26,339 nucleotides of DNA. It comes from T1Sed10-7 sp047921175 (GTDB taxonomy: Bacteria > Actinomycetota > Nitriliruptoria > Nitriliruptorales > Nitriliruptoraceae). The notes beneath the pieces were generated by a model that saw only the letters and a program-made list of their open reading frames with translations, ran no database searches and was not told the origin of the DNA. This document shows positions 21,665-26,339 of this stretch, piece after piece. The translations under genes were made by a program, and so were the position numbers. Each line of letters opens with the position of its first letter. The first letter of the stretch is position 1. The DNA lies in NCBI GenBank assembly GCA_047921175.1, contig JBLRWQ010000043.1, positions 1 through 26,339 on the forward strand, read 5' to 3'.

Positions 21665-22173
21665 GCGCCGTCGCGCTGCGGCTCGGGCCGCCCGGGCATG
21701 CCGTCGAACCCGTGGCCGCGCTTGGGCACCAGCACGCTGCGGGTGAACTCGCACACGATCACGCCGTCCTGGTTGTAGCCGATCGTCCGGACCTTCACGA
21801 TGCCGCGGTCCGGCTTGGAGCGGGACGCCCGGACCTCGAGCACCTCGGTCTCGGAGTAGATCGTGTCGCCGTGGAAGGTCGGGTTCGCGTGCTTGAGCGA
21901 CTCGATCTCCAGGTTGGCGATGGCACGCCCGGACACGTCCGGCACCGACTGGCCGAGCACGATCGAGTACACGAGGTTGCCGACCACCATGGCCCTGCCG
22001 TGGGGGGTGGCGACGGCCGCATACGCGTCGTCGGAGTGGAGCGGGTGCTGGTTCATCGTGATCGAGCAGAACAGGATGTCCTCGGCCTGGGTGATGGTCT
22101 TGCCGGGCCAGTGCTTGTAGACGTCCCCCACCTCGAAGTCGTCCAGGAAGCGGCCGAAGTCGGCGGTCGGCAT
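21661..22173 (-). CDS. MaoC-family (hot-dog fold) acyl-CoA hydratase-like protein
   Basis: A 170-residue single hot-dog protein. FEVGDVYKHWPGKTITQAEDILFCSITMNQHPLH (13-46) is the MaoC region, and GRAIANLEIESLKHANPTFHGDTIYSETEVLEV and GYNQDGVIVCEFTRSVLVPKRG follow. It resembles the short MaoC proteins beside ccr, meaA and mcl genes in Streptomyces, and Rv2499c beside citE and bkd genes in Mycobacterium tuberculosis (both from memory). In the usual hydratase motif S-G-D-x-N-P-L-H the Asp is the catalytic residue; here it reads T-M-N-Q-H-P-L-H, so Asn41 replaces Asp while His46 remains. ATG 22173 has GAGGAGG 7 bases upstream. A mesaconyl-CoA or related hydratase role is plausible, not shown. Confidence 0.85.
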   Translation of the reverse strand: MPTADFGRFLDDFEVGDVYKHWPGKTITQAEDILFCSITMNQHPLHSDDAYAAVATPHGRAMVVGNLVYSIVLGQSVPDVSGRAIANLEIESLKHANPTFHGDTIYSETEVLEVRASRSKPDRGIVKVRTIGYNQDGVIVCEFTRSVLVPKRGHGFDGMPGRPEPQRDGA

Positions 22174-22235
22174 CAGGTTCCCTCCTCGCGCGTGGTGCGC
22201 GTCCCCGCACCCTGCGGGCCGGACACCATCCTGCT

Positions 22236-22254
22236 GCTCGGCCACCCGCCGAGC
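22236..22254 (-). terminator. Hairpin between the two-TM gene and the MaoC gene
   Basis: GCTCGGC-caccc-GCCGAGC, a perfect 7-bp stem with a 5-base loop, 36 bases past the stop at 22291. It probably ends the two-TM gene transcript before the MaoC gene. No T tract follows. Confidence 0.5.
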
Positions 22255-22290
22255 AAACCCGCGGGTCCGACCGGGGCCGTCACGTGGCGC

Positions 22291-22764
22291 TCAGGACACC
22301 GGCGTGACCGACACGATGACCCGGCCTGCACCGTCCCGGGGGTGCACCCAGCCCAGCACGGCCTCACGTTCCCCGGCGAGCACGTCGTCGTGCACCTCGG
22401 TGGCCAGCAACCCGCACCAGGACGCGACATCGGGCAGCACGGCCTCGCCGCGATCGCGGACGCACACGGTACTGGGCGCGTCCCCCACGCCCGGCTCGAC
22501 CCGGACCACGACCCCGACCGACTCCTGCGGTTCCGGTCCCCGAACCCGGTCGATGGTCGCCATCGAGGCCGCACCGACCACCGCCCCGAGCAGGAGCAGA
22601 CCGACGGAGACGATGGCCTGGCGGATCGCCGACAGGCCCTCGCGTCGGATCAGTTGGCGCCCGGCCCAGACCGCACCGATCGCCACCACCGCCAGCACCA
22701 GGAACCGCAGCTTCCTACCTCGTCGTCGGGGAGGGGTGCAGCATCGCACACCGCGCTCGGCCAC
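22291..22764 (-). CDS. Unknown protein with two membrane helices
   Basis: About 157 residues. A basic N-terminus (PPRRRGRKLR) leads into two helices, FLVLAVVAIGAVWAGRQLI and IVSVGLLLLGAVVGAASMATI, then a C-terminal soluble part with several Val-rich strands ending VIVSVTPVS. The start is uncertain: GTG 22764 is taken, as upstream candidates up to ATG 22824 give low-complexity, Arg/Gly-rich extensions without a Shine-Dalgarno. Codon third positions are GC-rich like the neighbours and the hydrophobic helices argue for a real gene. It is divergent from mcl. No family was recognised. Confidence 0.6.
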   Translation of the reverse strand: MAERGVRCCTPPRRRGRKLRFLVLAVVAIGAVWAGRQLIRREGLSAIRQAIVSVGLLLLGAVVGAASMATIDRVRGPEPQESVGVVVRVEPGVGDAPSTVCVRDRGEAVLPDVASWCGLLATEVHDDVLAGEREAVLGWVHPRDGAGRVIVSVTPVS

Positions 22765-22803
22765 CCCGTCGCCCCCGGTTCGTCCGCGGCTCGTGGTCGC
22801 GCC

Positions 22804-22809
22804 TACGGT
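22804..22809 (+). promoter_or_regulatory. Possible -10 element of the mcl operon
   Basis: TACGGT, 63 bases before the mcl ATG. The leader between them can form a GC-rich stem from about 22826 to 22853 (GGCGCCGCC with GGCGGGCGCC, imperfect). No clear -35 is visible. Confidence 0.3.
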
Positions 22810-22872
22810 GTCGTGCCGGAACACCGGCGCCGCCGTGGAGCGCGGCGGGCGCCCTCAGGGAAGGTGACCGCG

Positions 22873-23922
22873 ATGCGCAGCCCGAAGGACTTCTTCCAGC
22901 CCCTGGCGATCGGTGCCCCCGAACCGGTCCGCGAGGTGCCGTTCCGCCCGTCGCGGATGATCCACTTCTTCGACCCGTCCAACCCGAAGATGGTGGCCAA
23001 GGTCCCGGACATGGCGTCGAAGGTCGACGTCCTGCTCGGCAACCTCGAGGACGCGATCCCGGTGGAGCGCAAGGAGGCGGCCCGGGCCGGGCTCGTCGAG
23101 GTCGGCCGCACGGTCGACCTCGGTGCGACACAGCTGTGGGTCCGGGTCAACGCGCTGGACTCGCCGTGGATCCTGGACGACCTGACGACGCTCGTGACCG
23201 AGATCGGCGACGCCCTGGACGTCGTCATGCTGCCGAAGGTCGAGGGCGCCGAGGACATCCACTACGCCGACCGACTGCTCGCCCAACTGGAGGCGCGTGC
23301 CGGCCTGACCGAGCCGCTGCTGCTGCACGCGATCCTGGAGACCGCCCGCGGGGTCGCGAACGTCGAGGAGATCTGCCTCGCCTCGCCCCGGATGCAGGGG
23401 CTGTCGCTCGGACCGGCGGACCTGGCCGCCAGCCGCCGCATGAAGACCACCCGTGTCGGTGGCGGTCACCCCGGCTACCTGGTCCGCGAGGACCCGCCCG
23501 ACGGCGAGGTGGAGGCCCCGCGCGCCACCGCCCAGCAGGACCTGTGGCACTACACCATCGCTCGCATGGTCGACGCCTGCGGCATGGCGGGGATCCTGCC
23601 CTACTACGGCCCCTTCGGGGACATCAAGGACACGGTCGCCTGCGAGGACCAGTTCCGCAACGCCTACCTGCTCGGCTGCGTCGGGACCTGGACCCTGCAC
23701 CCGGTCCAGATCGACATCGCGAAGCGGGTCTTCTCCCCCGAACCCGACGAGGTGGCCTGGGCGAAGCGGGTCGTGGCGGAGATGGGCGACGGCTCCGGGG
23801 CGGTCATGATCGACGGCAAGATGCAGGACGACGCGACCTACAAGCAGTGCCAGGTGGTGCTGGACCTCGCCCGCGCCCTGGCGGAACGTGACCCCGAGCT
23901 CGCGGAGGTGTACGACCGGTGA
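22873..23922 (+). CDS. mcl: Malyl-CoA / beta-methylmalyl-CoA lyase (Chloroflexus type)
   Basis: A 349-residue HpcH/HpaI-CitE superfamily aldolase. It probably cleaves (S)-malyl-CoA to acetyl-CoA plus glyoxylate and beta-methylmalyl-CoA to propionyl-CoA plus glyoxylate, reversibly. The whole length recalls the Chloroflexus enzyme: LAIGAPEPVREVPFRPSR near the start, DVLLGNLEDAIP (52-63), Arg91 in LWVRVNA, Glu156 in HAILETARG and Asp183 in SLGPADLAASRRM as magnesium ligands, then TTRVGGGHPGY, LWHYTIARMVD, YYGPFGDIKD and GAVMIDGKMQDDATYKQ. The last block sits at the C-terminal lid. ATG 22873 is preceded by AAGGTG at 6 bases. The next gene overlaps by GTGA. The pathway is probably ethylmalonyl-CoA or glyoxylate assimilation; its other genes are outside the window. 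Confidence 0.9.
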   Translation: MRSPKDFFQPLAIGAPEPVREVPFRPSRMIHFFDPSNPKMVAKVPDMASKVDVLLGNLEDAIPVERKEAARAGLVEVGRTVDLGATQLWVRVNALDSPWILDDLTTLVTEIGDALDVVMLPKVEGAEDIHYADRLLAQLEARAGLTEPLLLHAILETARGVANVEEICLASPRMQGLSLGPADLAASRRMKTTRVGGGHPGYLVREDPPDGEVEAPRATAQQDLWHYTIARMVDACGMAGILPYYGPFGDIKDTVACEDQFRNAYLLGCVGTWTLHPVQIDIAKRVFSPEPDEVAWAKRVVAEMGDGSGAVMIDGKMQDDATYKQCQVVLDLARALAERDPELAEVYDR

Positions 23923-24794
23923 GTGCCACGCCCCGCCCCCGCCGCAGCGTGCTCTACCTGCCCGGCTCCAACGCCCGCGCGCTCGAGAAGGCCCGCACGC
24001 TGCCCACGGATGCGCTCATCCTCGACCTGGAGGACGCCGTCGCCCCCGACGCCAAGGCCACCGCCCGCACCCAGGTCGCCGAGGCCGTCGCCGCGGGCGG
24101 CTTCGGCGAGCGCGAGGTGCTCGTACGCGTCAACGGCGCCGACACCGCCTGGTTCGCCGACGACCTGGCGGCGATCGCCACCGCCGGTGCCGACGGGGTG
24201 CTCGTCCCGAAGGTCTCCAGCGTCGCCGCGGTCGCCGAGGTGGAGACCGCGCTCGCGGCCGCCGGCGCCCCCGACGACCTGGCCCTGTGGGCGATGCTCG
24301 AGACGCCCCGGGCCGTCCTGGACGCCGGCGAGGTCACCCGTGCCTCCGACCGCCTGGTCGGCTTCGTGATGGGCACGAACGACCTCGCCAAGGAGCTCGG
24401 GGCCGCCCACGTCCCCGGCCGCGCCCCGATGCTGACGGCCCTGTCGTGGTGCCTGCTGGCCGCCCGCGATGCCGGCAAGATCATCATCGACGGGGTCTAC
24501 AACGACCTCGACGACGCCGAGGGCTTCGCCGCCGAGTGCCGTCAGGCCGTGGAACTCGGCTTCGACGGCAAGACCCTGATCCACCCGCGCCAGCTCGAGC
24601 CCTGCAACGCCGCCTTCACCCCCACCGAGGAGGAGGTCGCGCACGCCCGTGCGGTGATCAGCGCGTTCGAGGCCGCGGCGCTCGAGGGCCGCGGGGTCGT
24701 GACCGTCGGCGGCAAGCTGGTCGAGAACCTCCACGTCGAGCAGGCCCGCAAGGTGCTCGCGGTGGTGGAGGCGGTCAGGGACCGGCAGGGCTGA
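23919..24794 (+). CDS. CitE-like protein, (3S)-malyl-CoA thioesterase (Mcl2) type
   Basis: A 291-residue HpcH/HpaI-CitE superfamily enzyme. RRSVLYLPGSNARALEKART (8-27) and ALILDLEDAVAPDAK (32-46) match the Rhodobacter Mcl2 pattern as I recall it. Arg70 in VLVRVNG, Glu128 in WAMLETPRAV and Asp155 in MGTNDLAKEL are the CoA-contact and magnesium residues. DGKTLIHPRQLEPCNAAF and GGKLVENLHVEQARKVL complete the fold. Mcl2 hydrolyses (3S)-malyl-CoA to malate and CoA, pulling the lyase reaction toward malate. A citramalyl-CoA lyase role is the alternative. The GTG start overlaps the mcl stop, giving coupled expression. A strong hairpin follows. Its end overlaps the convergent gene by 20 bases. Confidence 0.85.
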   Translation: MSATPRPRRSVLYLPGSNARALEKARTLPTDALILDLEDAVAPDAKATARTQVAEAVAAGGFGEREVLVRVNGADTAWFADDLAAIATAGADGVLVPKVSSVAAVAEVETALAAAGAPDDLALWAMLETPRAVLDAGEVTRASDRLVGFVMGTNDLAKELGAAHVPGRAPMLTALSWCLLAARDAGKIIIDGVYNDLDDAEGFAAECRQAVELGFDGKTLIHPRQLEPCNAAFTPTEEEVAHARAVISAFEAAALEGRGVVTVGGKLVENLHVEQARKVLAVVEAVRDRQG

Positions 24795-25317
24795 GCTCGA
24801 GGGGAGCGGGCAGGTCACCCACCACGGTGAGCACCTGCCCGTCCGCGCCGATCGCCACCACCTCGGTGACGGTGCTGGGGCCGGCCAGCACCGTGACGTG
24901 GATCCGATGCCACGCGAGCCGGCCGACCCGGCTCTCGTGGACCGTGCCGACGTCGGTGGTCAACCGGACCGAGTCGGTCCCCGGCGGCACGGACCCGACC
25001 ACCGCGACGGCGTCCAGCCCGAGGCGGACCTGCGCAGCCTGGAGCCGGCCCGGCCACCGGGTGCCACGGACCACCTCGGTGCTGGCGTCGGCGGTCACGG
25101 CGAAGCTGGGGGCGAGCAGCCGGGGTGCTGCGGCGATCTCCCACGGCGTGGCAAGCAGGGTGCGGCCCTCCCCGAGGGTGCGGGGGACCAGCGCCGTGGC
25201 CGTCACCCCGGCCAGCAGGAGCACGACGAGGACCAGCAGCAGGCCCCGAACCCGCGGGGTGAGGACCTCGAGACCGTCGATCGACTCCGGCTCCTGGCCG
25301 TCACGCCGGTCGGTCAC
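24775..25317 (-). CDS. Membrane-anchored extracytoplasmic protein of unknown function
   Basis: A 180-residue protein. An acidic cytoplasmic start (TDRRDGQEPESIDGLEVLTP) is followed by one helix, VRGLLLVLVVLLLAGVTATALVP (about 23-45), and a soluble domain of alternating strands (SFAVTADASTEVVRG, VRLGLDAVAVVGSVPPGTDSVRLTT, HRIHVTVLAGPSTVTEVVAIGADGQVLTVV). No cleavage motif or lipobox is evident, so it is probably a single-pass anchored protein. GTG 25317 has GGGGGGAG 5 bases upstream. It converges on the mcl2 gene, overlapping by 20 bases. The upstream acyltransferase ends 65 bases before and may be in the same operon. No family was recognised. Confidence 0.7.
   Translation of the reverse strand: MTDRRDGQEPESIDGLEVLTPRVRGLLLVLVVLLLAGVTATALVPRTLGEGRTLLATPWEIAAAPRLLAPSFAVTADASTEVVRGTRWPGRLQAAQVRLGLDAVAVVGSVPPGTDSVRLTTDVGTVHESRVGRLAWHRIHVTVLAGPSTVTEVVAIGADGQVLTVVGDLPAPLELSPAGP
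24807..24841 (+). terminator. Hairpin terminator of the mcl operon, inside the convergent gene
   Basis: CGGGCAGGT / ACCTGCCCG form a perfect 9-bp stem, with a further inner CACC / GGTG pairing. It begins 13 bases after the mcl2 stop and lies within the coding end of the opposite-strand gene. No T tract follows. Confidence 0.55.
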
Positions 25318-25382
25318 GCCACTCCCCCCTCACCGCCGTCGCTGCGACCTGGACGAGGCTAGCGAGGCCACCGCCCCGGGGA

Positions 25383-26264
25383 TCAGGAGGCCTGCTCCTC
25401 GTCGGCCGGCTCCGCCGCCACCTCGACCTCGGCGTCGGCCACCTCGACCTCGGCGTCCAGCGCCGGCTCCGTGGCCGGGGGCGGCGTGCCCGGCGCGTGC
25501 CACCGTTCGGCCAGGCGGCGCAGGAAGGCGTCCGCCTCCTCGGCGCTGGCGGCACCTCCTCCGAGCCGGGCCGGGACCCACCACGCCCCGGCCGGGGTGC
25601 CGTCGGGATAGCCCCGCTGGACCTCGTCGAGCAGCGCCTCCATCCGGCGCCGCAGCTCCGCGGTGACCTCCACCGGATCGTCGTCCGGGCCGGGGCGGAG
25701 CGGCTCGCCGTAGCGCACGGTCACCGGCAGCCGCCAGGACCAGCGCGGCTTGCGGCCCACGGTGTGGAAGCGGTGCGAGCCCCAGGAGACCGTCGGCACC
25801 AGGGGCACCCCCGCGGCCGCGGCCATGCGGACGGCCCCAGGCTTGAAGGGCAGCAGCTCCAGCGACGGGGAGATGGTCTGTTCGGGAAGGACCAGCACCA
25901 GCTCGCCGCGCTCCAGGCCGGTGATGGCGTGGCGCAGCGCCCCGCGGCCCGCGCCGCGCTCGACGGGGATGTGCTCCGCGCGACGCATGAACCAACCGAA
26001 CCCGCGCGCCCGGAACAGCGAGGCCTTCGCGAGGATCCGCACCGGGCGTCGCCAGGCGTGGTAGGGGTGCCAGCCGGAGGTGAAGAAGTCCCAGAAGGAG
26101 GTGTGGTTGGCGGCGATGATCGCCCCGCCGTGGCGCGGGAGGTGCTCGGCGCCCTGCACGTCGACGCGCCACCGCTGGACACGCATGACCGCGAAGGCGA
26201 TCCAGGCGGCGAACCGGTAGACCCAGGTGGCGTTCGGATCAGGAGGGGGAACAGGAGGGGGCAT
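25383..26264 (-). CDS. 1-acylglycerol-3-phosphate acyltransferase (PlsC-like) with acidic repeat tail
   Basis: A 293-residue acyltransferase. The catalytic motif is NHTSFWD (H-x4-D, about residue 55). LVLVLPEQTISPSLELLPFKPGAVRMA holds the EGT-like block, here with Glu-Gln-Thr instead of Glu-Gly-Thr. VPLVPTVSWGSHRFHTVG follows. The C-terminal tail after about 265 is acidic and contains a perfect tandem DAEVEVA repeat. The Pro-rich N-terminus (PPPVPPPDPN) is unusual. ATG 26264 has GGAG 6 bases upstream; GTG 26276 is in frame but less likely. The 75 bases beyond to the window edge hold no clear feature. It is a second family member besides 9006-9725; the acceptor lipid is unknown. Confidence 0.83.
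   Translation of the reverse strand: MPPPVPPPDPNATWVYRFAAWIAFAVMRVQRWRVDVQGAEHLPRHGGAIIAANHTSFWDFFTSGWHPYHAWRRPVRILAKASLFRARGFGWFMRRAEHIPVERGAGRGALRHAITGLERGELVLVLPEQTISPSLELLPFKPGAVRMAAAAGVPLVPTVSWGSHRFHTVGRKPRWSWRLPVTVRYGEPLRPGPDDDPVEVTAELRRRMEALLDEVQRGYPDGTPAGAWWVPARLGGGAASAEEADAFLRRLAERWHAPGTPPPATEPALDAEVEVADAEVEVAAEPADEEQAS
25417..25458. repeat. 21-bp tandem duplication in the acyltransferase tail
   Basis: Two adjacent 21-base units (25417-25437 and 25438-25458) differ only in the last base (G versus C). On the minus strand they encode DAEVEVA twice. It looks like a recent in-frame slippage event and could vary in copy number between strains. Confidence 0.9.
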
Positions 26265-26339
26265 CGCAGGCTCCACGGGACGGGCGCACCGGCACGGGGG
26301 GTCGCAGGACGGGACGTCCGACGCGGGCGGTGGACCGCC

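Noticed and set aside
22257..22266. Palindrome ACCCGCGGGT
   Set aside because: It is only 10 bases, GC-rich and unspaced; not distinguishable from chance.
1..26339. Mobile element, CRISPR array, tRNA or rRNA
   Set aside because: No spaced direct repeats, transposase or integrase motifs, clover-leaf sequences or rRNA segments were seen on either strand.

Overview
The window is very GC-rich and almost fully coding. Many genes start with GTG or TTG, and neighbouring genes often share GTGA or ATGA stop/start overlaps. InhA-like enoyl reductase, group II truncated globin (GlbO type), the E2 linker style of the branched-chain dehydrogenase and an actinobacterial-type MaoC protein all point to a high-GC member of Actinomycetota. 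A deep lineage such as Nitriliruptoria or Euzebyales is possible, but this is inference. No rRNA, tRNA, insertion sequence, phage gene or CRISPR array was seen, and no stretch over 300 bases lacks a gene.

Layout. 1-999 (minus): two small toxin-antitoxin loci. One is a ribbon-helix-helix antitoxin plus a PIN toxin cut by the window edge, behind a 21-bp palindrome. The other is hicAB with a frameshifted hicA. 1134-6944 (minus): a branched-chain 2-oxoacid dehydrogenase operon (E1alpha, E1beta, E2, E3) followed by a DUF2071 gene. 7110-7725: a universal stress protein, a strong terminator, and a 47-residue membrane peptide. 7777-13980 (minus): a type II fatty-acid synthesis operon in transcription order fabD, fabH, fabG, acpP, fabF, plsC-like, acpS, fabI/inhA-like; fabZ is absent. 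Upstream of fabD is a perfect 28-bp inverted repeat, shared with the divergent kynureninase gene (14125-15351), which is followed by a small membrane protein.

15814-18422 (minus): serA, glbO and a GNAT acetyltransferase. 18487-21001 (minus): an ABC exporter with one ATPase and two different ABC-2 permeases. 21110-22173 (minus): a short MaoC-family protein and an overlapping unknown gene. 22291-22764 (minus): a two-TM protein. 22873-24794 (plus): a translationally coupled pair of CitE-superfamily enzymes, a Chloroflexus-type malyl-CoA/beta-methylmalyl-CoA lyase and an Mcl2-type malyl-CoA thioesterase. 24775-26264 (minus): a membrane-anchored unknown and a second PlsC-like acyltransferase with a 7-residue tandem repeat.

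How the genes fit together. The dehydrogenase makes branched short-chain acyl-CoAs from leucine, isoleucine and valine keto acids. These can prime FabH in the adjacent operon (branched fatty acids) or be degraded to acetyl- and propionyl-CoA. Mcl, Mcl2 and MaoC fit a C4/C5-CoA pathway such as the ethylmalonyl-CoA pathway. Two acyltransferases use the finished acyl chains for phospholipid. These links are inference from gene content; no metabolite specificity can be read from sequence alone.
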